Below the pieces are notes generated by a model, which was not told the DNA's origin, searched no databases, and saw nothing but the letters and a program-made list of their open reading frames with translations. Position numbers and translations under genes: made by a program. Positions 10,208 through 18,115 of a DNA stretch of 64,000 nucleotides are shown here, piece after piece. The DNA lies in NCBI GenBank assembly GCA_944380775.1, contig CALWIP010000027.1, positions 52,338 to 116,337 of the forward strand. The letters run 5' to 3'. The DNA comes from an uncultured Clostridia bacterium. GTDB lineage: Bacteria; Bacillota; Clostridia; Oscillospirales; Acutalibacteraceae. Each line of letters begins with the position of its first letter. Positions within the stretch are counted from its first letter, which is position 1.

Positions 10208-10513
10208 ATGGATCAACAGCCGATGACAGAAGCGACTTTTTATATCCTGCTTGCGCTGCTCCGGCCTGGCCACGGGTACGGTATCATGCAGCGCGTGAAG
10301 GAAATCTCCGGCGGGCGTGTGCAGGTTGGGCCGGGTACATTGTACGGCGTCTTGAACCGCATGCGGAAGGACGGCCTCGCCACGTTAGAAACGAAAGAAG
10401 AACGGCGCAAGATCTACGCGCTGACCGGCGCAGGGCGGCAGGCCCTGGAGCAGGAGAGGGAACGTCTCCGCAGGATGGTAGAGGACGGCGACAGAGAGGA
10501 GAGGTACGGATGA
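10208..10513 (+). CDS. PadR family transcriptional regulator
   Basis: 101-residue winged-helix regulator. ATFYILLALLRPGHGYGIMQ, VGPGTLYGVLNRMRKDGL and RRKIYALTGAGRQALEQE are the PadR core: recognition helix, then wing. A short C-terminal helix for dimerisation follows. The stop overlaps the start of the next gene by four bases (ATGA), so the two are translationally coupled. A palindrome between promoter and start suggests autorepression. The ligand is unknown. Confidence 0.93.
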   Translation: MDQQPMTEATFYILLALLRPGHGYGIMQRVKEISGGRVQVGPGTLYGVLNRMRKDGLATLETKEERRKIYALTGAGRQALEQERERLRRMVEDGDREERYG

Positions 10514-11661
10514 AGCGGAAATACCGGTTCCACCCAGAAGAATATGAGATCGGCGAAACCGAGCAATTTTACGAATCGATGGCGGCGAAAGGCTGGCTGC
10601 TAGAACGCCGCGGGACCTGGCTCAGCCGTTTTCGCAAGGCGGCGCCGCAACGGCGCCGATACCGCGTGGAAGTGGCGTCCGGAAGCGAAGGCAGCTTGCC
10701 GGAGGACCAGGTTGCGCTGTACCAGGAGAGCGGCTGGGAGCTTGCGGCGCAGTGCGGCGTGTTTGCGGTGTTCAGCGCGCCGGAATGCTGCGCCGTGCCC
10801 GAACTTTACACGGACGCTGCATCCCAAGCGCCTATGCTGCACACGCTTTGGCGGCGCTATACGGTGGGCGCGCTGGCGGAGACGGTTGCGGCCGCAGCGC
10901 TGCTCCTGGCGTGGGTCGCCTTCAGCCGGAACAACCCGCTGGCAGAATTCCTTTACGCTTTCTTCTTCGCCCCTTCCGCCCTTTTGGCGGTGCTCCTTTT
11001 CTTTGTTTGGAGCGTTTTTTCTCAGTGCGCCGGCGCCGTTGCCTGCCGGCGCTTGTACCGCAGCTTGCGCCGCGGGATCCCGCTTTCCCACCAAAAACAG
11101 GCGCGTCATCCTGCGCGGGCTGTCCGTCGGGCCTTGGGCGGCGTTTTATGCCTTTCCCTCCTGCTCACGGTGGGGCAGCTTGCGTCTGCCCATGAACGCC
11201 CGTTGCCGCAGCAAGCGGACGGGCCGTACTTGTTGCTGGAAGATCTCGGATTTACCGGTGTGCGCGGCGTGGATTTCCTGGGAAATGAAAGCGAATTGGA
11301 GACCGGGCGCTCGGCGCTGCTTTCGTACTGGCACGCCTATGAATTTCAGGAAGACGGCAGCGGCGGTATTTGGATGTATCAGGATTGCTATGAATTGCCC
11401 AACGGATCCGCCGCCCGCCTGTTCGCGCGGGTCTTAATGGCGCGTTCCCTCTTCTACGGCGGAGAAAGCGGATTTTCTGCCTGTGAGATTCCCGGCCTGG
11501 ACCTGGCTTACGATTCCCCGTTGGAACATCTTGCAGTCAAGGGGAACCGTGTGATTTTAATCACGACCGGGATCGATCATTTAAAAGGGAGCGGCTCCAG
11601 TCCCTCCCCTACGCTGGTTGCCATCGCCGAAAAATGGAGCGGCGAGGGGGCCGCGGCATAA
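10510..11661 (+). CDS. DUF2812 domain membrane protein
   Basis: 383 residues. The first roughly 100 residues (KYRFHPEEYEIGETEQFYESMAAKGW ...) match the DUF2812 pattern. Three hydrophobic segments follow at about residues 118-138, 143-165 and 208-225, and the C-terminal half (from about 240) is probably extracellular. The PadR plus DUF2812 pairing is common in Firmicutes, where the protein is thought to be the regulated partner; its activity is unknown. The last 81 bases overlap, tail to tail, the end of the opposite-strand methyltransferase gene. Confidence 0.85.
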   Translation: MKRKYRFHPEEYEIGETEQFYESMAAKGWLLERRGTWLSRFRKAAPQRRRYRVEVASGSEGSLPEDQVALYQESGWELAAQCGVFAVFSAPECCAVPELYTDAASQAPMLHTLWRRYTVGALAETVAAAALLLAWVAFSRNNPLAEFLYAFFFAPSALLAVLLFFVWSVFSQCAGAVACRRLYRSLRRGIPLSHQKQARHPARAVRRALGGVLCLSLLLTVGQLASAHERPLPQQADGPYLLLEDLGFTGVRGVDFLGNESELETGRSALLSYWHAYEFQEDGSGGIWMYQDCYELPNGSAARLFARVLMARSLFYGGESGFSACEIPGLDLAYDSPLEHLAVKGNRVILITTGIDHLKGSGSSPSPTLVAIAEKWSGEGAAA

Positions 11662-12843
11662 CAACGCCCCGGATGCGGCTTGAGGCCGGTCCGGGGCTTT
11701 TTGCGGCGGCATTTTAAAATATTGGTACAATTGGCAGCGAATCATCCCGTTGTAGAGCTTCCGCCGCTTGTCGGCTGGACGTCCGAAGCATTTTTCAAAT
11801 TCTTCGTCGGGTGTGATGATGCTGTAATTCCAGCCGTATTGGCGCGCAAAGACCCGGCCCATCACCCGGTATAAATCCTCTGCCTGCCGCAGGTCCAAAA
11901 GGCGCTCGCCGTACGGCGGGTTGCACGCGACGCAGCCGGTCTCCGCGTCCGGGGAAAAATGCCGGATATCCCGCTCTGCCACGTGGATGCGCGCGCCGAC
12001 GCCTGCTTTTTTTGCGTTCTCCTGCGCCAGGTCAACAGCCTGCGGGTCGATGTCGTAGCCAAAACCTTCGAAGCGCGCGTCCCGCCGGATGAGGTCTCGC
12101 GCCCGTTCGCGTTCTGTCCGCCACGCTTCCGCTGGCAGCTGGTCCCATTTTTCCGCCGCAAACCGGCGCTGCAGGCCGGGTGCGGCGTCGAGCGCGTAGA
12201 GCGCCGCCTCAACCAGGATCGTCCCGGAACCGCAGAACGGGTCCACAAAATGCGCGTCGTGGCGCAGCCGCGAGAGATGAACCATCGCCGCCGCAAGCGT
12301 CTCCTTGATCGGCGCTTCCGCCGCATTCGCGCGGTAGCCGCGTTTGTGCAGGCCAGGGCCGGAGGTGTCCAACAGCAGCGAGGCCCGGTCCTTCATGAGG
12401 AGGAATTGGATCTGATGCAAGCTTCCGGTCTCTGCGAACCAGGAGAGGTGGTAACGCTGCCGGAGCCGTTCGACCACTGCTTTTTTAATAATCGACTGGC
12501 AATCCGGAACGCTCGCCAGCTTGGAGTTTAAGCTGCGCCCTTTAACCGGGAAGCGGTCGTCTTTTCCAATCCAGCGCTCCCATGGCAGGGCTTTGGTGCG
12601 CTCGAACAATTCGTCAAAGCTGGCGGCAGGGAAACTCCCTACCTGGATCAGCACGCGTTCAGCGTAACGGCTGCCCAGATTGGCGCGCGCCAGCATAGCC
12701 GCGTCCCCCCAAAACAGGACGCGCCCGTTTTGGGGCTCCACCTGCTGTGCGCCCATGCGGCGCAGTTCGTCCCCCACCAGGCCCTCTATGCCCAAAAGGC
12801 ACGGGCACACCATTTGAAATCTTTGCTGCATTTCTTCTGCCAA
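11581..12843 (-). CDS. THUMP-domain 23S rRNA/tRNA guanine N2-methyltransferase (RlmL/YpsC-like)
   Basis: SAM-dependent RNA base methyltransferase, about 420 residues. An N-terminal ferredoxin-like/THUMP region is followed by a Rossmann methylase with FVDPFCGSGTILVEAA (SAM binding) and CNPPYGERL (the catalytic NPPY motif). The start is TTG at 12843, 7 bases after AGGAGG; the ATG at 12831 is 19 bases away from it. The C-terminus runs about 45 residues past the usual end (after QLYQYFKM) as a low-complexity Pro/Gly/Ala tail. This tail is encoded antisense to the DUF2812 gene's end and terminator, so it may be a read-on after loss of an earlier stop. Confidence 0.88.
   Translation of the reverse strand: MAEEMQQRFQMVCPCLLGIEGLVGDELRRMGAQQVEPQNGRVLFWGDAAMLARANLGSRYAERVLIQVGSFPAASFDELFERTKALPWERWIGKDDRFPVKGRSLNSKLASVPDCQSIIKKAVVERLRQRYHLSWFAETGSLHQIQFLLMKDRASLLLDTSGPGLHKRGYRANAAEAPIKETLAAAMVHLSRLRHDAHFVDPFCGSGTILVEAALYALDAAPGLQRRFAAEKWDQLPAEAWRTERERARDLIRRDARFEGFGYDIDPQAVDLAQENAKKAGVGARIHVAERDIRHFSPDAETGCVACNPPYGERLLDLRQAEDLYRVMGRVFARQYGWNYSIITPDEEFEKCFGRPADKRRKLYNGMIRCQLYQYFKMPPQKAPDRPQAASGALLCRGPLAAPFFGDGNQRRGGTGAAPF
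11666..11702 (+). terminator. Terminator of the padR-DUF2812 operon
   Basis: GCCCCGGA and TCCGGGGC arms and a T run. It lies inside the antisense end of the methyltransferase gene. Confidence 0.85.
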
Positions 12844-12865
12844 AACGGCCCCTCCTTTTCCCGGC

Positions 12866-12906
12866 GGAAAAAGGGGGCTTCCCCGTGCTTCGGGAAAGTC
12901 CCCCCT
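12866..12906 (-). terminator. Terminator after hpf
   Basis: GGGGG-CTTTCCCG / CGGGGAAG-CCCCC stem with a T5 tail on the minus strand. Confidence 0.85.
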
Positions 12907-12949
12907 GTGTTTCACGCCCTGTACCGGCGCCTGCGCTCCGGCGCGGCTT

Positions 12950-13489
12950 TTATTCCTCGTCCGGCTCCAACAAACCGTAAGTGCCGTCCTTGCGCTTGTA
13001 AACTACGTTAATCTCGCTACTCTCCTCGTTGCGGAACATATAGAACTGATGATCCAGCATGTTCATCTGCAAGATCGCTTCCTCCACGCTCAGCGGCTTG
13101 ACGAAGAATTTCTTCGTACGCACCACATCGTATTCCGGTTCTTCGTCCGGCTCGGTGGTGTAGACATAATCCTGGATATATTGATCCAGCGCGGCGGAAT
13201 GGATCTCCTTGGCCAGGCGGGTCTTATTCTTCCGGATCTGCCGGCCCATTTTGCTGATGGCCTGGTCCAGCGCGTCGTTCATCTCGAAATCCGTCGCTTC
13301 AGTCCGGTAGTACATCCCGCGCTGTTTAATCGTGATTTCCACCGTCTGACGGTTCCGCTCCAGCGTAACGGTTACATTTGCGTCGGCATCCTCGTCAAAG
13401 ATCCGGTCAAAGCGGGAAAGTTTCTTTTTTACCAGATCCTTAAAATTGTCGCGGAGGTAGACTTTTCTTCCAACGATGGTGAGTTTCAT
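12950..13489 (-). CDS. hpf: Ribosome hibernation promoting factor, long form
   Basis: 179 residues, the long form that dimerises 70S ribosomes into inactive 100S particles in stationary phase. The N-terminal RaiA/HPF domain (MKLTIVGRKVYLRDNFKDLV ... MNDALDQAISKMGRQIRK) is joined by a linker to the C-terminal dimerisation domain (VVRTKKFFVKPLSVEEAILQ ... FRNEESSEINVVYKRKDGTYGLLEP). It is monocistronic, with its own promoter and terminator. Confidence 0.97.
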   Translation of the reverse strand: MKLTIVGRKVYLRDNFKDLVKKKLSRFDRIFDEDADANVTVTLERNRQTVEITIKQRGMYYRTEATDFEMNDALDQAISKMGRQIRKNKTRLAKEIHSAALDQYIQDYVYTTEPDEEPEYDVVRTKKFFVKPLSVEEAILQMNMLDHQFYMFRNEESSEINVVYKRKDGTYGLLEPDEE

Positions 13490-13564
13490 GCCAACATCTC
13501 CTTCTCCTTCAACTGGGAGCCTTGCAGAGTGCGCGGCAACCTGCTTCCGGCCTCCCTTGTGTTT

Positions 13565-13592
13565 ATTATAACACAGGGTTGATAGAAAACAA
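13565..13592 (-). promoter_or_regulatory. Promoter for hpf
   Basis: On the minus strand: TTGTTT, a 16-base spacer, TATAAT. Confidence 0.55.
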
Positions 13593-13621
13593 AGAGCAAA
13601 TGCAGAATTTTTGTAATCTTT

Positions 13622-14791
13622 TTATGAATTTCTTTCCGGGACCACGCATTTTCCCTCTAAAAAGACCAGATCCGGCTTGGCGGCAAGGGTGAGCGGGTCT
13701 GAAGAGAAAACGCAGAAATCGGCGTCCTTTCCCGGTTCCAGCGTCCCCACGCGGGCGGAAATCCCGCAGATCTCCGCCGGGTTTGCGGTAATGGCCCGCA
13801 GCGCTTCGACGTGGGGCATCCCTTCGCGTACGGCGAGGCCTGCGCAAAGCGGCAGATATTGCAGTGGAATGACCGCGTGGTCTGTGACAATGGCCGTTTG
13901 GACGCCCGCTTTTGCCAAAACGCCGGGTGTCGCCGGGGTGAGGTTGCGCAGCTCGGGTTTTGAGCGGTCGCAAAGCAGCGGGCCGGAAAGCACGCGCGCG
14001 CCCTCTTCCGCCAGGTCTTCCGCGATGAGCGCGCCGTCCGTGCCGTGCACAATGACGTAGTCAAGGTCAAATTCTTTTGCAATGCGGATTGCCGTGAAAA
14101 TATCATCCGCGCGGTGCGCGTGGAAATGCACCTGGATTTTGCGTTCCAGCGCAGGCAGGAGCGCTTCGCATTTCCCGTCGTAAGCCGGTTCGTCGTAGTC
14201 TTCGTCCTCTTGCGCGCGCTTCTTCTCTTCCCCATAGCGCTGCGCTTTGAAAAGGGCCTCGCGGATTAGCGACGCCGTCGCCATGCGGGTGACCGGCGTT
14301 TGGTTTTTTCCGTGGTAAACGTTTTTGGGGTTCTCGCCCATCGCCATTTTGATTGCCAGTGGCGCTTTGAGAATCATGCGGTCAATCCGGCGCCCGCCGG
14401 TCTTGATCGCCGCAAGCTGCCCGCCGACCGGGTTTGCGCTGCCCGGCCCGACGACGACCGTTGTGACGCCCGCCTCCAGAGCCTCCCGGAAGCAGCGGTC
14501 CAGCGGGTTGATGGCGTCGATGGCGCGGAGCTGGGGGGTTACCGGGTCCGTGTCCTCGTTGGTGTCGTCGCCCTCAAAGGTGAGGCCGTCCTCCCAAATG
14601 CCGATGTGCGTGTGGGCGTCGATGAACCCAGGGTATACCGCCCGGCCGCCAAGGTCGAGCACCTCTTCGCCCTCCTCCGGCGTGCAGGGCATTGCGCCGA
14701 GGGCTTCTATTTTTGTCCCCCGCGTGCGCAGCCATCCGTCCGGCAGCGGGTCTCCGGACATTGTGTAAATGAAAGCATGGGTCAATAGCAT
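13622..14791 (-). CDS. Amidohydrolase family metalloenzyme (imidazolonepropionase-like)
   Basis: 389-residue TIM-barrel hydrolase. Metal ligands are visible: the HxH of GFIDAHTHIG, His in IQVHFHAHRAD, His in VIVHGTDG, and the catalytic Asp in IVTDHAV. The C-terminal ITANPAEICG followed by LEPGKDADFCVFSSDPL is the typical end of deacetylase/dihydroorotase-like members. A charged insertion (EEKKRAQEDEDYDEP) sits mid-protein. The substrate cannot be told from the sequence; the neighbours (hpf, the S1-domain gene) give no pathway hint. Confidence 0.88.
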   Translation of the reverse strand: MLLTHAFIYTMSGDPLPDGWLRTRGTKIEALGAMPCTPEEGEEVLDLGGRAVYPGFIDAHTHIGIWEDGLTFEGDDTNEDTDPVTPQLRAIDAINPLDRCFREALEAGVTTVVVGPGSANPVGGQLAAIKTGGRRIDRMILKAPLAIKMAMGENPKNVYHGKNQTPVTRMATASLIREALFKAQRYGEEKKRAQEDEDYDEPAYDGKCEALLPALERKIQVHFHAHRADDIFTAIRIAKEFDLDYVIVHGTDGALIAEDLAEEGARVLSGPLLCDRSKPELRNLTPATPGVLAKAGVQTAIVTDHAVIPLQYLPLCAGLAVREGMPHVEALRAITANPAEICGISARVGTLEPGKDADFCVFSSDPLTLAAKPDLVFLEGKCVVPERNS

Positions 14792-14850
14792 GGCGAGATC
14801 CTCCTTTTGTAGCGGAAAAGCGTGCGGAGCTTGGCCGCACCCTCCCCAAG

Positions 14851-14878
14851 AAAAAAGGGTGGGAGAGTTCCCACCCCG
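14851..14878 (-). terminator. Terminator of the spoVB-S1 gene cluster
   Basis: GGGTGGGA, loop, TCCCACCC with T6 on the minus strand, just after the S1-domain gene. Confidence 0.9.
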
Positions 14879-14888
14879 TCTGTTCGAT

Positions 14889-15326
14889 TTATCGGGACTG
14901 TCCCCCGTGGCGGGAGAAGCCGCCCCGCTTGGAATCCATGCAGCGCTTGAGATCTGACATCTTTTCGTCGCTTGCTTTTTTGAAATTTGACATCATGTCT
15001 TCAAAGCTGGAAGGTTCGCTTTTCCGGCTCGCCTGCCACTCGTAGTTTCCGGGGCGCCCCGGCCGGTGCGCTTGTTGGCCGCGCGGGGCGGGCGGCAACG
15101 CCTTTTTCATGGAAAGGCTCACTTTCCCATCTTCGCCGATGTTCAGGATCTTCACCTTGACGGTTTGGCCTTCGGTGACGTAGTCCCGGATCTCCTTGAC
15201 AAAGGTGGGGGCCACCTCCGAAATATGTACCATACCCGTTTTCCCGCCCGGAAGTTCCACGAACGCGCCAAATTTCGTGATGCCTGTTACTTTTCCTTCC
15301 AGGACCATTCCTACCTCAAGCTGCAT
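14889..15326 (-). CDS. S1 RNA-binding domain protein (YabR/GSP13-like)
   Basis: 145 residues. Residues 1-75 are one S1 domain (MQLEVGMVLEGKVTGITKFG, GMVHISEVAPTFV, VTEGQTVKVKILNIGEDGKVSLSMK). The rest is a basic, Pro/Gly/Ser-rich tail. It is the last gene of the cluster, directly after divIC, in the same position as yabR in Bacillus subtilis. Related proteins bind ribosomes or RNA and regulate translation; the target here is unknown. Confidence 0.93.
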   Translation of the reverse strand: MQLEVGMVLEGKVTGITKFGAFVELPGGKTGMVHISEVAPTFVKEIRDYVTEGQTVKVKILNIGEDGKVSLSMKKALPPAPRGQQAHRPGRPGNYEWQASRKSEPSSFEDMMSNFKKASDEKMSDLKRCMDSKRGGFSRHGGQSR

Positions 15327-15411
15327 AAATTCCTATTATCCTCCTTAATCTTGGATCCTGAGACACGGCCGCCGCCGGTGGGAAGCATCCGGAGACCTGC
15401 GCCGCAAGGCG

Positions 15412-15714
15412 TTAGTTTCCGGCAGTGTTGACAAAAACGCGCTCACCGGGCTTTGCGTAATCCAATCCTTCCCGGGCGATGCGCTCAATATATTCTTCCT
15501 CAATGCCGCCGTCCGCAGAGAGGGAGCGTTCCAGATCTTCATTCCGCAGCCGCTGCGCCTCAATCTGCGCGGTCAAATCGTTGAGCTCGCTGCGTTTTTC
15601 TGCGATCTGCATCTGTTGAGAGATTAGCGTGCCGATCACATACGCCGAAAAAACGAAAACGGCAACGCGCAGCAGCTTACTCTTTTTCCGCTTTTTGCTT
15701 TGAACGACCTTCAT
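15412..15714 (-). CDS. divIC: Septum formation initiator, DivIC/FtsB family
   Basis: 100-residue bitopic membrane protein of the division complex, which works with FtsL and DivIB. A basic N-terminus (KKRKKSKLLR) is followed by one membrane span (VAVFVFSAYVIGTLIS). Next is a coiled coil (QQMQIAEKRSELNDLTAQIE) and the conserved YIERIAREGLDYAKPGERVF. The start at 15714 is preferred to ATG 15726, which lies only 2 bases from the GGAAGGA site. It overlaps the end of yabQ by 38 bases. Confidence 0.93.
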   Translation of the reverse strand: MKVVQSKKRKKSKLLRVAVFVFSAYVIGTLISQQMQIAEKRSELNDLTAQIEAQRLRNEDLERSLSADGGIEEEYIERIAREGLDYAKPGERVFVNTAGN

Positions 15715-16198
15715 GCCGCAGCCCATTCCTTCCCGAAGCGATCCGTCTCAAAACCTTACCCCAATTATACACTACGTTAGGCGGTGGTTTCAAGTTGTTT
15801 TTGGGGATATCGTGGATTTTTTTTCGCTGCCGGAAGGCCGCCAGGAATTTGCGCGCGGCAAGGAAGAACGGGCGCGCCGCAGCTTCAGCTGTTTTCCGCA
15901 GAAAAACGGCCGCGCAGCGGGTGAGGTTCCCCAGCGTGAGGAAGTAAAGGGCAAACCCGGCAGCCTCCCCGGCGAGAAGATACAGCCGGACGACGCCCCA
16001 GTTTGCGGCGAGCGCCGTCAGATAGGAGAACGCGCCGGCCGCCAGCATGAACAGCAGGTCTTGCACAAAAAGCGCGCGCTTTCCGCAGCGGAACAACGCG
16101 CGGAAGATCCGGAAAACATCGTACAGGCCGCCGAGGAGCAGGCCGGCAGTGGCTGCCAACAAAAATCCGCGGGCCTGCATTTGCAGGGTGACTTCCAC
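15677..16198 (-). CDS. yabQ: Spore cortex biosynthesis protein YabQ
   Basis: 173 residues with four or five hydrophobic segments (QARGFLLAATAGLLLGGLYD, FVQDLLFMLAAGAFSYLTAL, LYLLAGEAAGFALYFLTLG) and a basic cytosolic tail. YabQ is a mother-cell membrane protein needed for the spore cortex, made under sigma-E. The identification rests on the N-terminal GLLLGGLYDVFRIFR pattern and the exact yabP-yabQ-divIC order. Confidence 0.88.
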   Translation of the reverse strand: MEVTLQMQARGFLLAATAGLLLGGLYDVFRIFRALFRCGKRALFVQDLLFMLAAGAFSYLTALAANWGVVRLYLLAGEAAGFALYFLTLGNLTRCAAVFLRKTAEAAARPFFLAARKFLAAFRQRKKIHDIPKNNLKPPPNVVYNWGKVLRRIASGRNGLRHEGRSKQKAEKE

Positions 16199-16210
16199 GC
16201 GCCGTCCCTC

Positions 16211-16492
16211 CTAACGGAAGATCCGGGCGAAAAATCCCTCTTTCCCCGGCGCGCGGTCCGTATAAGTGATCGACGAGATCTCGCCCTTGAGGAGCAATTC
16301 CCCGGTCTCCCGGTCCAGGCGCTCCATCTCCAGGCCGGCGCCGCGGATCATCAGGCTGCCCAGGCTGGTGCTGGCTGCAACGGCCTGTTCGTCAAAGCTG
16401 TCGACATCGGAAACGCCCGTCACCGTGAGGGACCTGCGGTTTTCCAAAATGAGGCTGTGCGGCGCTTTGGCGGCGCTTTTTTCCTCCGGCAT
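16211..16492 (-). CDS. yabP: Sporulation protein YabP
   Basis: 93 residues. HSLILENRRSLTVTGVSDVDSFDEQ, split around the core, and LMIRGAGLEMERLDRETGEL form the beta-rich YabP fold. It acts in the mother cell during cortex formation and probably partners YabQ. The start at 16492 (MPEEKS) sits about 7 bases after GGGAGGG; the ATG two codons upstream overlaps the ribosome site. It lies 12 bases before yabQ. Confidence 0.92.
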   Translation of the reverse strand: MPEEKSAAKAPHSLILENRRSLTVTGVSDVDSFDEQAVAASTSLGSLMIRGAGLEMERLDRETGELLLKGEISSITYTDRAPGKEGFFARIFR

Positions 16493-16554
16493 ACACATCC
16501 CTCCCCTTCCTGCCACATGATATGCGCGGGAAAAGGGGCGTATGCCCGCATCTG

Positions 16555-16797
16555 TTATTCGACCATGCGGTACATCGCGGAGGCGTTGTCCTTCGTAGCG
16601 TATTCGTTGACCTCGAGGACCTCCGCTTTGAGCGTGCGGGCGCCAAGCTGGATTTCCAAAAGGTCCCCCTGCTTGACGTCGTAGGACGCGCGGGCGGGTT
16701 TCCCGTTGACAAAAACACGGCCGGCGTCGCATGCTTCGTTTGCGACAGTGCGGCGCTTAATCAAGCGCGACACCTTCAAATATTTATCCAGTCTCAT
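16555..16797 (-). CDS. rqcP: S4-domain RNA-binding protein RqcP (YabO)
   Basis: 80 residues. MRLDKYLKVSRLIKRRTVAN, then ACDAGRVFVNGKPARASYDV, is the S4/Hsp15 fold. RqcP binds the stalled 50S subunit and assists RqcH in adding C-terminal Ala tails in ribosome quality control (known from B. subtilis). The position between hup/mazG and yabP matches the yab cluster. A terminator-like hairpin lies upstream, so this gene may have its own promoter or depend on read-through. Confidence 0.93.
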   Translation of the reverse strand: MRLDKYLKVSRLIKRRTVANEACDAGRVFVNGKPARASYDVKQGDLLEIQLGARTLKAEVLEVNEYATKDNASAMYRMVE

Positions 16798-16837
16798 GAC
16801 GTTCCTTTCTGCCGCGCGCCGGGATGGCGCGTAGCCG

Positions 16838-16887
16838 GAAAAAGGGGCCGCACAGCGGCGGGAACGCCCCGCAGCCCTTGCGGCCCC
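16838..16887 (-). terminator. Terminator-like hairpin between hup and rqcP
   Basis: GGGGCCGCA / TGCGGCCCC arms, a roughly 26-base loop, and T5 on the minus strand. It may attenuate transcription from mazG-hup into rqcP-yabPQ. Confidence 0.7.
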
Positions 16888-16951
16888 TTCCAAAAATCGG
16901 CAAATCCACGTGCCCGCGCCGGGAAATCCCGCGCAGGGCCAGGAAAAAGCG

Positions 16952-17224
16952 TCAACCCATCGCGCCTTTGAAAGCCTTGCCCGGCTTGAAGGCGGGGGAT
17001 TTCGACGCCGGAATGGTAATCGGCTGGTTCGTGCGCGGGTCACGGCCCTGGCGTTCGTTGCGGCTGCGCATCTCAAACGTGCCGAAACCGACCAACTGGA
17101 CCTTTTCCCCGCTCGCGACCGTCTCAACAATCGTGTTGAATACCGCGTTCACCACAGCGTCCGCGTCCCGTTTTGCAATCCCGGTTTTCTCCGCCACAGA
17201 GGCGATCAGTTCGGTTTTGTTCAT
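16952..17224 (-). CDS. hup: HU family DNA-binding protein
   Basis: 90-residue nucleoid protein. MNKTELIASVAEKTGIAKRD, VQLVGFGTFEMRSRNERQGRD split at the arm, and NPQT-like RTNQPITIPASK with the C-terminal PAFKPGKAFKGAM define HU. It forms dimers that bend DNA. It lies 22 bases downstream of mazG. Confidence 0.97.
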   Translation of the reverse strand: MNKTELIASVAEKTGIAKRDADAVVNAVFNTIVETVASGEKVQLVGFGTFEMRSRNERQGRDPRTNQPITIPASKSPAFKPGKAFKGAMG

Positions 17225-17246
17225 GGCTTATACCTCCAAATGTTTC

Positions 17247-18068
17247 TCAATTTCCATCGTCTTTACGCAAAGCGCCGTCAGATTTTTTGGCCGACTCCCA
17301 TAGTTTGTCCCATTCTTCCGCAGAGGCTTCGCTCAAAGAGAGGGACTCCTGCTTTGCCAGCGCTTCCATCCGGGCAAAGCGCGCAATAAATTTGTCGCAC
17401 GCCTGCTCCAGAGCCTGCTCCGGCTCCACTTGCAAGAAGCGCGCGGCGTTCACAACCGAGAACAACAGGTCTCCCAGTTCTTCCCAGAGGTCCCGCTCCG
17501 AGCCATGCTCCATAGCCCCGCGGAGCTCGGCGAGCTCTTCCTCCACTTTTTCCAGCGCGCCTTCTGCGTCGGGCCAGTCGAACCCGACTTTTGCCGCTTT
17601 TTTTTGGAGTTTTTCGCTCCGCGTTAGCGCAGGCAGCGCGCGGGACACGCCCCGCAGGACGTCGGTCTGCGTCTTCTGGGCTTTGGTCCGCTTTTTGATC
17701 GCGTCCCAATTTTGCAGGACCTCCGCCGAGGTTTCCGCGTGGACCGTGCCAAAAACGTGGGGGTGCCGCACCACCATTTTTTTGGCAACGCCATCTACAA
17801 CGTCAGAAAAAGTAAACCGCCCCTGTTCTTCCTCTAGCTGTGCGTGGAACACGACCTGGAGAAGTACATCGCCCAGCTCCTCCTGGAGCAAGACGGGGTC
17901 CTCCGTATCGATCGCCTCTACCGCCTCGTAGGTTTCCTCCAAAAAACCGTTGCGAATGCTGTGGTGGTCCTGTTCCCTATCCCACGGACAGCCTTCCGGA
18001 GAGCGAAGGATCTTGACGATTTGCAAAAAATCTTCGATCCCATACCTTTCTTTTTCATGAAAATCCAC
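17247..18068 (-). CDS. mazG: Nucleoside triphosphate pyrophosphohydrolase MazG
   Basis: 273 residues with two MazG domains, each with its acidic metal motif: LEETYEAVEAI plus EELGDVLLQVVFHA in the N-terminal half, and VEEELAELRGA plus EELGDLLFSVVNAARF in the C-terminal half. It hydrolyses NTPs to NMP and pyrophosphate, which cleanses nucleotide pools. It corresponds to yabN but lacks the N-terminal SAM-dependent-methylase-like domain of that protein. It lies between spoVB and hup on the same strand. Confidence 0.95.
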   Translation of the reverse strand: MDFHEKERYGIEDFLQIVKILRSPEGCPWDREQDHHSIRNGFLEETYEAVEAIDTEDPVLLQEELGDVLLQVVFHAQLEEEQGRFTFSDVVDGVAKKMVVRHPHVFGTVHAETSAEVLQNWDAIKKRTKAQKTQTDVLRGVSRALPALTRSEKLQKKAAKVGFDWPDAEGALEKVEEELAELRGAMEHGSERDLWEELGDLLFSVVNAARFLQVEPEQALEQACDKFIARFARMEALAKQESLSLSEASAEEWDKLWESAKKSDGALRKDDGN

Positions 18069-18115
18069 GGGATTCCGCCCCTTCCGGCCGCTTTGCCAAA
18101 AAATCTGTTACTATA

